This document shows positions 6,728 through 15,291 of a stretch of DNA of 64,000 nt, piece after piece. A program made the position numbers and the translations under genes. A model generated the notes under the pieces. It was not told the DNA's origin. It worked only from the letters and a program-made list of their open reading frames with translations, and did no database searches. The DNA is taken from the NCBI GenBank assembly GCA_036559125.1, contig DATBTT010000053.1, positions 1 through 64,000 on the forward strand, in the 5' to 3' direction. Numbering within the stretch: the first letter of the stretch is position 1; each line of letters starts with the position of its first letter. This stretch comes from JALYTZ01 sp036559125. GTDB taxonomy: Bacteria > Vulcanimicrobiota > Vulcanimicrobiia > Vulcanimicrobiales > Vulcanimicrobiaceae.

Positions 6728-9504
6728 GCGGCTTGCCGAACTTCGCACGCTCGCAGACACAACCGATCCCGTCGGGTACGGTTGCCTTTCTCTTTACGGA
6801 TATCGAAGGCAGCATGCAGCGCTGGGAACGCTTTCGCGAAGAGATGGCGGCGGCCGTCAAACGGCATGACGGCATCGTCCGCGGCGCGATCGAATCGCAG
6901 GGTGGATACGTGTTTAAGACCATCGGCGACGCATTCTGCGCCGCGTTTCCGACGGTGCGCGACGCGGCCGCGGCTGCGCTCGATGCCCAACGTGCGGTAT
7001 CGGCGGAAGATTTTTCCGGCGTGGACGCGCTAAAAGTGCGGATGGCGCTGCACGTCGGGCACGCCGACGAACGCGACGGCGATTACTTCGGCCCGACGGT
7101 CAACCGCGTCGCGCGCCTGCTCGCGGTCGGGTACGGCGGCCAAGTGCTCGTCTCGGGCGCCGCAGCCGATCTGGTTCAAGACGAATTGCCGGCGCAAGCG
7201 ACGCTACGCGATCTCGGCGCGCACCGCCTCAAAGATCTCACGCAACCCGAGCAAATCTATCAACTCGTCGCGCCGGACTTGCAACAGCAATTCTTCGCGT
7301 TGAAATCGCTCGAAGCGCTGCCGAACAATCTGCCGTTGCAGGTTACGAGCTTCGTCGGCCGCGAGCACGACATCGCCGAAATTGCCGATCTGATGGGCCG
7401 CACGCGCTTGCTCACGCTCGTCGGCACGGGAGGCGTCGGTAAGACGCGCCTCGCGCTGCAGATTGGCGCGGATTTGCTCGACCGGCATCCCGACGGCGTT
7501 TGGTACGTTGAGTTGGCGCCGCTGGTAGACGCGGCGCTCATCCCCAATACGGTCGCGTCGCTTTTCGGCGTGTCGGAACAGCCGCAACGCACGCTCACCG
7601 ACGCGATCGTCAGCGCGCTACGCAATCGGACTGCGCTGCTGATTTTCGATAATTGCGAGCATCTGGTCGCCGGCGCGGCGGCGATGGTCGATGCGATCAT
7701 TCGCGGGTGCGCCAACGTTCGGATCATCGCAACCTCGCGCGAAGGGTTGGGCATCGGCGGCGAAACGGTGCACCGCGTTGCGTCGCTCGCGCTTCCCGAG
7801 ACCGGCCTTTCGCTGAACGCCGAAACGGCGCGCGGATACGGCGCGATCGCGCTTTTTGAAGAGCGCGCCGCCGCAGCCAACACGCGTTTTTCCCTGACCG
7901 ATACCAACGCGCCGGTCGTTGCGGAGATTTGCGGGCGCCTCGACGGCATCGCATTGGCAATCGAACTGGCAGCGACGCGCATCAAAGTTTTGTCCGTGGA
8001 GCAACTCGCCGCGAAACTGGACGAGCGATTTCGCTTGTTGACGGGCGGAAGCCGGACCGCGCTTCCGCGACAGCAGACGATGCGCGCCTTGATCGATTGG
8101 AGCTACGATCTGCTAGCCGGCAACGAACGTACGGTGTTCAGGCGCGTCGCGGTGTTCGCCGGTGGCTGGACGCTCGAAGCCGCCGGCGAAGTTTGTAGCG
8201 ATGACAGCATAGAATCGTGGGACGTACTGGATCTCATGTCGGCGCTCGTCGACAAATCCATGATCGTCGCCGAACTCGGGGATTCCGAGCAGCGTTACCG
8301 ATTGCTCGAATCGACGCGCCAATACGCCTTGGAAAAGCTCTCCGAAAGCGGCGAACGCGAGCACCTGCGCGACACGCACGCCCGTTACACGTTCGCACTC
8401 GCGCATCGCGCGGTAGAAGACATGTCGCGCACGCCGCTCGGCACGTGGATGACGGCGCTCGCGCCGGAGATCGATAACTTCAGACTCGCGCTGGACTGGC
8501 TGTTGACCGAACGGCACGACGTCGAACGAGGTGCCGAACTCGTCTCGCTTTTACACGAGTACTTTCTCGAGATGTCGCGACCGGCCGAATTTTGGCGCTG
8601 GGCCGAAGCGGCGTTAGAGGCGGTGGGTGCCGACGGAGATCCCAAACTGCGCGCGCCGCTCCTGCGCGAAATGGCCGAAACGTCGAGCGCTCTCGGCAAG
8701 GGTTTGACGCAACGCCGGAATCTCGCGCGAGAAGCTTCCGAGTTGTATCGCATAGCCAACGATCGCAAGGGCATGGGCCTTGCGAACATGACGCTCGGCT
8801 CCCAGCTTGCATTCTTCGGCGAAATCGAAGAAGCGAGGCCCCTTCTTTCGGACGCGCTCGAGATCGCGCGCGAGAGCGGCGACCGCCGTTTCATCGCGCA
8901 ATGTCTCGCGCTTACGGCGTGGACGCCGGGGGCCTCGCTCCCCGAACGGCGGGAGCGCATGCAGGAAGCGATCGCGATCTTTCGCACCGCCGGCGACGAA
9001 CGGCGCGTAGCGCACACGCTGAGTTGGCTTGCGGAACATGAATTCGCCGCCGGGGAGACGGACCGCGCCCTCGAGTGCGCGACGCAATCCATCGCCATCA
9101 TGCGCAGGCGTCGCTTTCGAACGAATTTGATCGTTCAACTCATGAACAGCGCGGCCTACAACTTGTGGATTGGCAACGTCGAAGCCGCGCGCACCGCAGC
9201 GCGCGAATCCATCGGTCTATGCCAAGAGGTGCAAGACATTCTCGACGTTCCGATATGCATTCAGCACCTCGCATCGGTCGCCGACGCTGCGGGTGATTCG
9301 CGCTCGGCAGCGCGACTTGCGGGTTTCGTCAACGCCCGGCTCGTCCAAATCGACGAACCGCGGCAACCTACCGAACAGCGTCTTTACGATCGCCTCATGA
9401 CGTCGCTAGCCGAAAAGCTCTCCGGCGCCCAGATCGCTCAACTGCAAAACGAAGGCGCGCAATACTCCGAAGACCGAGCCATCGACGAAGCCCTCGCCAT
9501 CTAG
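6724..9504 (+). CDS. class III nucleotide cyclase - STAND ATPase - TPR regulator
   Basis: 926-aa multidomain cytosolic protein. Residues about 18-185: class III adenylate/guanylate cyclase domain with FTDIEGSM (metal Asp), the FKTIGDAF strand (Lys for purine selection, second metal Asp) and GPTVNRVARL (transition-state Asn and Arg), so it looks catalytically competent. Residues about 205-520: STAND/NB-ARC-type ATPase with P-loop GTGGVGKTRLAL and Walker B-like LLIFDNCEHL. The rest is helical TPR-like repeats. The LuxR-type HTH of many homologues is absent. Its ligand is unknown. TTG start overlaps the preceding stop. Confidence 0.85.
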   Translation: MSGLPNFARSQTQPIPSGTVAFLFTDIEGSMQRWERFREEMAAAVKRHDGIVRGAIESQGGYVFKTIGDAFCAAFPTVRDAAAAALDAQRAVSAEDFSGVDALKVRMALHVGHADERDGDYFGPTVNRVARLLAVGYGGQVLVSGAAADLVQDELPAQATLRDLGAHRLKDLTQPEQIYQLVAPDLQQQFFALKSLEALPNNLPLQVTSFVGREHDIAEIADLMGRTRLLTLVGTGGVGKTRLALQIGADLLDRHPDGVWYVELAPLVDAALIPNTVASLFGVSEQPQRTLTDAIVSALRNRTALLIFDNCEHLVAGAAAMVDAIIRGCANVRIIATSREGLGIGGETVHRVASLALPETGLSLNAETARGYGAIALFEERAAAANTRFSLTDTNAPVVAEICGRLDGIALAIELAATRIKVLSVEQLAAKLDERFRLLTGGSRTALPRQQTMRALIDWSYDLLAGNERTVFRRVAVFAGGWTLEAAGEVCSDDSIESWDVLDLMSALVDKSMIVAELGDSEQRYRLLESTRQYALEKLSESGEREHLRDTHARYTFALAHRAVEDMSRTPLGTWMTALAPEIDNFRLALDWLLTERHDVERGAELVSLLHEYFLEMSRPAEFWRWAEAALEAVGADGDPKLRAPLLREMAETSSALGKGLTQRRNLAREASELYRIANDRKGMGLANMTLGSQLAFFGEIEEARPLLSDALEIARESGDRRFIAQCLALTAWTPGASLPERRERMQEAIAIFRTAGDERRVAHTLSWLAEHEFAAGETDRALECATQSIAIMRRRRFRTNLIVQLMNSAAYNLWIGNVEAARTAARESIGLCQEVQDILDVPICIQHLASVADAAGDSRSAARLAGFVNARLVQIDEPRQPTEQRLYDRLMTSLAEKLSGAQIAQLQNEGAQYSEDRAIDEALAI

Positions 9505-9593
9505 CAAGCCCACCCGTCATCTAGCCCGTCGCGCCATCTAGCAAGCCCCGTCATCTAGCCCGTCCCGTCATCTAGCCCGTCCCCCGTCATCTC
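9497..9593 (+). repeat. degenerate short tandem repeats at the 3' end of the cyclase gene
   Basis: About six imperfect copies of a 15-20 bp unit containing CATCTAGC. Two read GCCATCTAGCAAGCCC, the first of which includes the cyclase stop codon itself; three or four read GTCATCTAGCCCGTC. The pattern suggests slippage or duplication of the gene terminus. No coding function is seen. Confidence 0.7.
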
Positions 9594-9603
9594 GACTCAT
9601 CAC

Positions 9604-9657
9604 CCCGTCATCCTGAGCTTGTCGAAGGACGGCCGCTCGACAGGCTCAGGGTGACGG
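9604..9657. repeat. REP-like palindromic intergenic repeat (complete unit)
   Basis: Two near-complementary arms of about 20 bp, CCGTCATCCTGAGCTTGTCGA and TCGACAGGCTCAGGGTGACG, around an 11-bp GC-rich centre. It can form a long hairpin on either strand. Related partial copies lie at 16677, 41127, 56183 and possibly 53475. Palindromes with this core are common in many bacterial genomes. Confidence 0.8.
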
Positions 9658-9687
9658 AAAAACAAAACCGGCCGTTGCCGGCCGGTT
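9657..9687 (-). terminator. Rho-independent terminator of the 6S-like RNA
   Basis: On the minus strand, a 9-bp perfect GC-rich stem (AACCGGCCG, loop GCAA, CGGCCGGTT) runs straight into TTGTTTTT. It lies about 20 bp beyond the conserved 3' end of the putative 6S RNA and fits as its terminator. Confidence 0.85.
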
Positions 9688-9691
9688 GATC

Positions 9692-9905
9692 AACCACACG
9701 TGACATCTTCCGCAAGAGGTCTTGAACCTGCTATCTCGCAGGTGGGTGCGGCCCGGGCGCAAGCGCGGCAGGCATTCCGCCCAAGCCTCACTGTCGTATC
9801 CGGAGCTGATGCTCCCTAGGTGTTATCATTGGTCCAGCACCTAAATGCGGTGCGCGCCACGCGCAGTCGATGTTTCAACTCTACCACCGCGGTCAAGTCT
9901 TGACA
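9692..9905 (-). ncRNA. ssrS: probable 6S RNA (SsrS)
   Basis: No protein frame here is convincing. Read on the minus strand, the 3' part carries CACCCACCTGCGAG, a short hairpin, GCAGGTTCAAGACC and CTCTTGCGG, close to the conserved 3' block of 6S RNA. The 5' region (CCGCGGTGGTAGAGTTGAA) can pair with that block (CCGC with GCGG, TTGAA with TTCAA, GGT with ACC), giving the long closing stem; between them is a GC-rich imperfect hairpin. Length of about 200 nt is normal, and a strong terminator follows. 6S RNA mimics an open promoter and sequesters housekeeping RNA polymerase. Exact 5' end unknown. Confidence 0.6.
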
Positions 9906-9912
9906 GATCGTC

Positions 9913-10040
9913 TTAATGGGGTGCCGAAATGAGGCGCGATGAGGGAGCAACGCCGTAGCGTTGTGACCGAAAGAGCAACGAAGTTTTCGGCGGATCAGGT
10001 GGGTTCGAAACGGCGCCGGGGGTTTTCAGCACCCCGTTAA
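9913..10040. repeat. 128-bp element with 12-bp terminal inverted repeats and internal stems
   Basis: The ends TTAATGGGGTGC (9913-9924) and GCACCCCGTTAA (10029-10040) pair over 12 bp with one G-U. Inside, GGCGC (9933) pairs with GCGCC (10013), CAACG (9948) with CGTTG (9959), and CCGAAA (9967) with TTTCGG (9985), which together form a junction with two hairpin arms. It overlaps the photolyase stop codon. It may be a MITE-like remnant or a structured RNA; I recognise no family and saw no second copy in the window. Confidence 0.6.
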
Positions 10041-11521
10041 TGGGGGTTTGCTCGCCGGGCGCCCGTTGCGAGGACCGCAAACGCTTCGAGCGCCCTCGCG
10101 CGCGCTCGCGCGTGATCGACGATCGGAGCCGGGTAATCTTTACCGATTTCGCACCGGGCTGCCGCGGCGACGATGGGCGGCATTTCCCACGGCGCGTGAA
10201 CGTATTTGTCGGGAACGCGGCGCAGTTCCGGCAGCATCGCACGTATGAAGGTACCCTGCGCATCGAATTTTTTGCTCTGTAAAACCGGATTGAAAATTCG
10301 GAAGTACGGTGCCGCGTCGGTTCCAGTGGATGCGGCCCATTGCCACCCTCCGTTATTCGCGGCCATATCGCCGTCGGCCAGGTGCTGTTCGAAGTAGCGT
10401 TCGCCTTTGCGCCAGTCGATCAGGAGATCCTTGGTGAGAAACGACGCGACGATCATGCGCAAGCGATTGTGCATCCATCCGTACGTATTGATCTGGTGCA
10501 TCGCCGCGTCCACGATCGGGTATCCGGTGCGCCCCGCGCACCACACGCGAAAATCGTGTTCCGAACTCCGCCAAGCAATACCCCGCGCGGCATCGAGAAA
10601 CGGCTGTGCCGCCACGTGCGGCCACATCCGTAATACCGTGTGATAGAAGTCGCGCCATATCAATTCTGCTATCCACGTTTCGACGTCGTTCCGCGCGGCG
10701 CGATCGCGCTTTCCCAGCGCCGCAAACGCGCGCTCGACGCACGTGCGAATTCCGATGGTGCCGGCGCGCAACTGCGGCGACAGGTACGAGGTCGCCCGGA
10801 GTGCCGGCAGATCGCGGCGTTCGGCGTAGCGATCCACGCCGCCGCCGGCGCGTAGAAATCTATCAAGCAACGCGCGCGCGGTCGCCTCGTTCGCGTGCGG
10901 GTTGCGCTCCGATTGGGCGTGGCCGTACGCCTCGGGAGCGGGAACCTCGAGCGTGGCGCCGACGGCCGGTCGACCGAGCAACGTTCCCTCGATCGCGCGC
11001 GCCGAAGGAACCGGAAGTTTCGGACCGCTCGCGTGGCGATCGAGCCAGCGTTTTTTGTACGGAGTAAAAACCGCGTACGGATTTCCATTGGGTTGCGTGA
11101 CGTCGCCTGCGCCGAAATAGACGTGATCGAGCGATGCGTACACGTCGATCGAACCTGCGCGCAAAGCGCGGGTAACGCGCGCATCTCGTGCGATCGCGTC
11201 GGGCTCGTAGTCCTCGTTGTAGAATAGAGCCTGCGCGCCGATGCGCCCGGCAAGTGCTCCGAGTTCTCGAGCGCAATCACCTTCCAGCAGTGCCAAGTCA
11301 CTGGCACGTGCGCGCAAGTCTGCGCGCAACGCGCAGAGCGCGCCGAAGAAACTTTGCACGATGGGCGCGCCGACGCGGTCACCGCGCAACAGCGACGGGT
11401 CCAGGACGAACGCGAGGCAGATCGATTTGCTGGCGCGCGCGGCCTCGAAGAGCGCTACGTTATCCGCCAGACGCAGATCGCGTCGCAACCACACGATGCT
11501 GCGCTCGTACCGCTCGCTCAC
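10037..11521 (-). CDS. phr: deoxyribodipyrimidine photolyase, class I
   Basis: 494-aa FAD enzyme that repairs cyclobutane pyrimidine dimers using light. The N-terminal alpha/beta antenna domain begins VWLRRDLRLADN. The C-terminal FAD domain shows WRDFYHTVLRMWP, the segment GYPIVDAAMHQINTYGWMHN, and NGGWQWAASTGTDAAPYFR leading into FNPVLQSKKFD. Length of 494 is typical for a class I CPD photolyase; DASH cryptochromes are less likely. GTG start at 11519-11521. It is divergent from the racemase gene across 54 bp, and its stop lies inside the 128-bp inverted-repeat element. Confidence 0.95.
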   Translation of the reverse strand: MSERYERSIVWLRRDLRLADNVALFEAARASKSICLAFVLDPSLLRGDRVGAPIVQSFFGALCALRADLRARASDLALLEGDCARELGALAGRIGAQALFYNEDYEPDAIARDARVTRALRAGSIDVYASLDHVYFGAGDVTQPNGNPYAVFTPYKKRWLDRHASGPKLPVPSARAIEGTLLGRPAVGATLEVPAPEAYGHAQSERNPHANEATARALLDRFLRAGGGVDRYAERRDLPALRATSYLSPQLRAGTIGIRTCVERAFAALGKRDRAARNDVETWIAELIWRDFYHTVLRMWPHVAAQPFLDAARGIAWRSSEHDFRVWCAGRTGYPIVDAAMHQINTYGWMHNRLRMIVASFLTKDLLIDWRKGERYFEQHLADGDMAANNGGWQWAASTGTDAAPYFRIFNPVLQSKKFDAQGTFIRAMLPELRRVPDKYVHAPWEMPPIVAAAARCEIGKDYPAPIVDHARARARALEAFAVLATGARRANPH

Positions 11522-11575
11522 GCAGCCACCGATCGAAATCGAGGAGCCGCTCCTGCAAGGTTGAATCCGTTAGGC

Positions 11576-12598
11576 ATGTCTGAACTCTCGCTCCGCCTCG
11601 AAACGCTCGAATTGCCGCTCGTGCATCCGTTCAAAATTGCGCGCGGCGTCGAAGAAGTTGCACGTACCGCCATATTCCACATGAAGTGGGGCGACCTGGA
11701 AGGGCTTGGCGAATCCGTCCCAATTCCGCGCTATGGCGAATCGGTCGAAAGCGTGATCGCGTACTTTGCGGCACATCCGCCGGCCGGGCGCACTCCGTAT
11801 CTCCTGGACGACCTGCTCGCCCACGATATCCCTCCGGCGGCGCGGTGCGGCTTGGATCTTGCCTTGCACGACCTGATCGGAAAAGATTGCGGTAAACCGC
11901 TCTACGCGCTGCTTGGGCTCGATCCCGCGAAAACGCCGGTTACGTCATTTACGATCGGCATCAGCGATCCGGAATTGACGTTGCAAAAGGTCGCGGAGAT
12001 CGGCGACCATCCGATCGTGAAGGTGAAGCTCGGGCTGGGTACGGCGCGCGAAGAAGTCGAGACCATCGCGCTGATTCGTTCGAAGTATACCGGAACGATT
12101 CGCATCGACGCAAACGAAGGCTGGAATGCCGAACAGGCCGTCGAGGTACTGCACGAACTCCAACGCTACGACATCGAGTTCTGCGAGCAACCCATCCCCG
12201 CGGGACATCCCGAGCAGTTGCGGTTTATCAAGGAGCGCAGCCCAATTCCGATCGTTACCGACGAAGACTCACTCGACGCCCGCGATCTCCCCAAGCTGAT
12301 CGGCTGCGTGGACGGCGTGAACGTAAAGCTGGCAAAGACCGGCGGCATTCGCGGCGCGATCGAAATGATTCACACGGCGCGCGCGCTCGGCATGAAGATC
12401 ATGCTCGGCTGTATGGTCGAAAGCCAGATATCTGCGACCGCGGCGGCGCAGATATCGCCGTTGGTCGACTGGGCGGATATTGACGGCCCCTTCCTTACGA
12501 AAGAAGATCCGTTTACCGGCATCAGGTACGAGCGCGGAAAGATCGTGCTGCCCGACGGCCCCGGATTGGGCGTGCGCCAGACCGCGGCCGTCGCGTAG
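11576..12598 (+). CDS. enolase-superfamily racemase/epimerase (dipeptide epimerase or N-acetyl-D-Glu racemase DgcA type)
   Basis: 340-aa member of the muconate-lactonizing subgroup of the enolase superfamily. Catalytic apparatus visible: KxK in IVKVKLG (about residue 149), metal ligands in RIDANEGW, EFCEQP and TDEDSLD, and the opposing Lys in VNVKLAKTGG. The fold suits 1,1-proton transfer (L-Ala-D/L-Glu epimerase). The next gene is a DUF1611 protein, a pairing described for DgcA/DgcN, where DgcA racemises N-acetyl-D-glutamate. Either reaction would recover D-Glu from peptidoglycan. ATG at 11576 fits the family N-terminus; the open upstream frame does not. Confidence 0.85.
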   Translation: MSELSLRLETLELPLVHPFKIARGVEEVARTAIFHMKWGDLEGLGESVPIPRYGESVESVIAYFAAHPPAGRTPYLLDDLLAHDIPPAARCGLDLALHDLIGKDCGKPLYALLGLDPAKTPVTSFTIGISDPELTLQKVAEIGDHPIVKVKLGLGTAREEVETIALIRSKYTGTIRIDANEGWNAEQAVEVLHELQRYDIEFCEQPIPAGHPEQLRFIKERSPIPIVTDEDSLDARDLPKLIGCVDGVNVKLAKTGGIRGAIEMIHTARALGMKIMLGCMVESQISATAAAQISPLVDWADIDGPFLTKEDPFTGIRYERGKIVLPDGPGLGVRQTAAVA

Positions 12599-12604
12599 CC
12601 TGCC

Positions 12605-13669
12605 ATGCGCCGCTACCTGATTCTCGCTCCGGATGAATTCGCGGACAACGCAAAAACCGCTCACGGCGTCATCGCTTACGGCGCCGATCGGACGGTTGCC
12701 GTCGTCGATCCGTCGCACGCGGGTCGCACCGTGCGCGACGTGCTGCCGCACCTGCAAAGCGACGCGCCTATCGTGGCTTCCGTCGCCGAAGGTTTGCGAC
12801 ACGAGCCTACGGCGCTGCTCATCGGCACTGCGCCCAAAGGCGGGAAATTGCCGCAAAGCTGGCGCGACGAAGTGCTCGCCGCTTTGCGCGCCGGCTTGGA
12901 GATCGTGAGCGGCCTGCACGACATGCTCGCCGGCGATCCCGAGTTCGCCGCCGCCGCGCGCGAACGCGGGACGTCGATCTGGGACGTGCGCGAACCACCC
13001 GACGTGCCCATCTTCACCGGCGAGGTTTACGACGTGAAACCGCCGGTGCTGCTGGCGGTCGGCAACGATTGTGCGGTCGGAAAGATGACGGTCGTGCTCG
13101 AACTCGCGCGCGCCGCCGCGCAGCGCGGCGTGCGTGCGGAGTTCGTGCCCACCGGCCAGACCGGCATCATGATAGCCGGCTGGGGTATCGCCGTCGACCG
13201 GGTGATTTCTGATTTTGCCACCGGCGCGGCCGAGCAGCTCGTGCTGCAAGCGGCCCAGCGCGATCCCGACTGCATTTTTGTCGAAGGGCAGGGTGGGATA
13301 AACCATCCTGCATACGGACCCGTGACCCTCGCGCTGATGTATGGCGCCGCTCCCGACGCACTCGTGCTGGTCTGCGACGTCAAACGTTCCGTCGTCGAAA
13401 CGTATAACACGCCCATCCTCCCGTATCGGGAGCTGATCGCCATCTACGAATCGCTGCTCGCAACCGTTAAACCCGCGAAGATCGTGGGGCTCGCGCTCAA
13501 TACGCACGGTCTTTCCGACGCGCGCGCTCGCGACGAAATCGACCGCGCGCGAAACGAGACCGCACTACCGGCCGACGACGTCGTTCGCTTCGGTCCGCAC
13601 GCACTCTACGATGCCATCGCGCCGCAACTGCGCAAGCGCCCATCACTCGCCGCGGAGGTCCACGCATGA
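12605..13669 (+). CDS. DUF1611 P-loop protein (possible D-glutamate N-acetyltransferase DgcN)
   Basis: 354-aa two-domain protein: N-terminal Rossmann-like region (about 1-135) and a C-terminal P-loop domain beginning VGNDCAVGKMTVVLELA, followed by TGQTGIMIAGWGIAVD and FVEGQGGINHPAYG. These are hallmarks of DUF1611. One characterised DUF1611 protein, DgcN, acetylates D-glutamate using acetyl-CoA and works with a neighbouring enolase-family racemase, which is exactly the upstream gene here (6 bp gap). The lipoprotein gene downstream overlaps its stop (ATGA). Family membership is seen; enzymatic role is inferred. Confidence 0.82.
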   Translation: MRRYLILAPDEFADNAKTAHGVIAYGADRTVAVVDPSHAGRTVRDVLPHLQSDAPIVASVAEGLRHEPTALLIGTAPKGGKLPQSWRDEVLAALRAGLEIVSGLHDMLAGDPEFAAAARERGTSIWDVREPPDVPIFTGEVYDVKPPVLLAVGNDCAVGKMTVVLELARAAAQRGVRAEFVPTGQTGIMIAGWGIAVDRVISDFATGAAEQLVLQAAQRDPDCIFVEGQGGINHPAYGPVTLALMYGAAPDALVLVCDVKRSVVETYNTPILPYRELIAIYESLLATVKPAKIVGLALNTHGLSDARARDEIDRARNETALPADDVVRFGPHALYDAIAPQLRKRPSLAAEVHA

Positions 13670-15291
13670 AATTTCTTCGATCGCTGCTTGCCCTGGTGCT
13701 CTGCACTGCGTCGCTTGCCGCATGCACGAAAAGCGGCGGCGGCTCGACCGTCGGCGGCCACAATTCGTGGACGATCCCCGGAACGCTGCGGTACGGACGC
13801 GAGGACGAACCCGACAGTCTCAATCCGATGTTCGCGCACACCGACGCGACCGATCAGACCTCCGGGCTGCTCTTCTCCTCGTTGCTTCGCTACGACGACA
13901 ACGGCAACTACATTCCGGATCTCGCAACCGAGATTCCGACCTATGCCAATGGCGGGATCAGCAAAGACAACAAGACCATTACGGTTCACATGCGCAAAGG
14001 CGTGGTCTGGTCCGACGGGGCGCCGTTAACCGCGAAGGATTGGATGTTCACCTATCATGCCGTCGAGAATCCCGCCAACAACACGAAATTGATGCTCGGT
14101 TGGGATAATATCGCGTCGGCTCTGGCGCCCGACGACTACACGATCGTCATCCACCTGAAGAAGCCCGACGCATCCGTGCTTGGAATTCTTGCGTTCGGCG
14201 GCGCTGCGTACCCGCCGCTTCCCGCACATCTGCTCGCGAAGCTGCCGGACATCAATCGCGCCCCGTTCAACGACCATCCTATTTCGAGCGGGCCATTTCT
14301 TCTCCAAAAGTGGCAACATGGCAGCGAATTGGTGTTCGTCGCCAATCCCCGGTATTTTCGCGGCCGGCCCAAGCTGGATAAAATCATCTGGAAGGTTGTG
14401 CCCGACCCCAACACGCTCTTCAACCAGTTGCAAACGCACGAGATCGACGTCTACCCTAGCGTCGGCGAAAACGACATCGCGCGCCTGAGCGGAATTCAAG
14501 GCATTACCGTAAACAAGAAACTGGTCGCGAACTGGCGGCACATGGGCATGAACACGAGCCGTCCGCAATTACGCGACGTTCGAGTGCGCCGCGCGATCGC
14601 CGAAGCGATCGACTTCAAGCGCATCAACGACACGATCTATCACGGGTATAACGACCTGGCCACCAGCGACGTTTTTCCGGACTCGTGGGCGGCGCCGAAA
14701 ATTCCACCGTATCCATACGATCCCGCAGCCTCGAAAGCACTCCTCGCGCAGGCCGGCTGGAAGATGGGGAAGGACGGCGTGCTGCACAAGGGATCGCTAG
14801 CCATGAATCTTACGATATCGACGCAGACCAACAAGCAGCCCAACGAAGACTCCGAGATTCAGATCCAGAGTCAACTCAAACCGCTGGGAATCAACGTCAC
14901 GATCCACAACTATCCGGTAAGCTTGCTCTTCGCGCAAAACGGACCGCTATACAGCGGAAATTACGACCTGGAATGGTCGATCGAAACAAACGGGCCCGAC
15001 CCCGATAATTCGGGGCTGTGGGAGACTGCGTTTATTCCGCCGCATGGCGCGAACACGAGCTGGCTGAGCGATCCGATCGTCGACAAATATGCCGAAGCCG
15101 CGAAGCGCACGTTCGACCAAACGAAACGCAAAGCGTACTATCAACTGGAGGAACAACGCTTGCACGAACTCGTCCCGAACGTCGTTTTCTATTGGGAGAA
15201 TTCGTATACCGGCATGAACAGCGACCTCAAAAACTACAAGCCTGCCGCATTCGTTCAAGATACGTGGAATGCGTGGCAATGGGAGATCTGA
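13666..15291 (+). CDS. peptide/nickel ABC transporter substrate-binding lipoprotein (SBP_bac_5)
   Basis: 541-aa solute-binding protein of the DppA/OppA family. N-terminal signal peptide ends in lipobox LAAC (Cys about 20), so it is lipidated and membrane anchored. Family features: LRYGREDEPDSLNPMF, LVWSDGAPLTAKDW-like region (VVWSDGAPLTAKDWMF), and RDVRVRRAIAEAIDFKRI. It likely binds oligopeptides, perhaps cell-wall peptides given the D-Glu/dipeptide module just upstream. No permease or ATPase genes are adjacent, so its transporter partners must be encoded elsewhere. Starts inside the DUF1611 stop (ATGA). Confidence 0.92.
   Translation: MKFLRSLLALVLCTASLAACTKSGGGSTVGGHNSWTIPGTLRYGREDEPDSLNPMFAHTDATDQTSGLLFSSLLRYDDNGNYIPDLATEIPTYANGGISKDNKTITVHMRKGVVWSDGAPLTAKDWMFTYHAVENPANNTKLMLGWDNIASALAPDDYTIVIHLKKPDASVLGILAFGGAAYPPLPAHLLAKLPDINRAPFNDHPISSGPFLLQKWQHGSELVFVANPRYFRGRPKLDKIIWKVVPDPNTLFNQLQTHEIDVYPSVGENDIARLSGIQGITVNKKLVANWRHMGMNTSRPQLRDVRVRRAIAEAIDFKRINDTIYHGYNDLATSDVFPDSWAAPKIPPYPYDPAASKALLAQAGWKMGKDGVLHKGSLAMNLTISTQTNKQPNEDSEIQIQSQLKPLGINVTIHNYPVSLLFAQNGPLYSGNYDLEWSIETNGPDPDNSGLWETAFIPPHGANTSWLSDPIVDKYAEAAKRTFDQTKRKAYYQLEEQRLHELVPNVVFYWENSYTGMNSDLKNYKPAAFVQDTWNAWQWEI

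Noticed and set aside
9918..10035. tRNA- or tmRNA-like element: 7-bp acceptor-like stem GGGGTGC/GCACCCC and GGGTTCGAA on the plus strand
   Set aside because: The element is 118 nt long, has no recognisable anticodon arm, no canonical D arm and no CCA-compatible 3' end; kept only as an inverted-repeat element.
12269..13507. 412-aa open frame antisense to the racemase and DUF1611 genes
   Set aside because: Composition is that of a high-GC shadow frame (Arg/His-rich, no motif), and both opposing genes are well supported.
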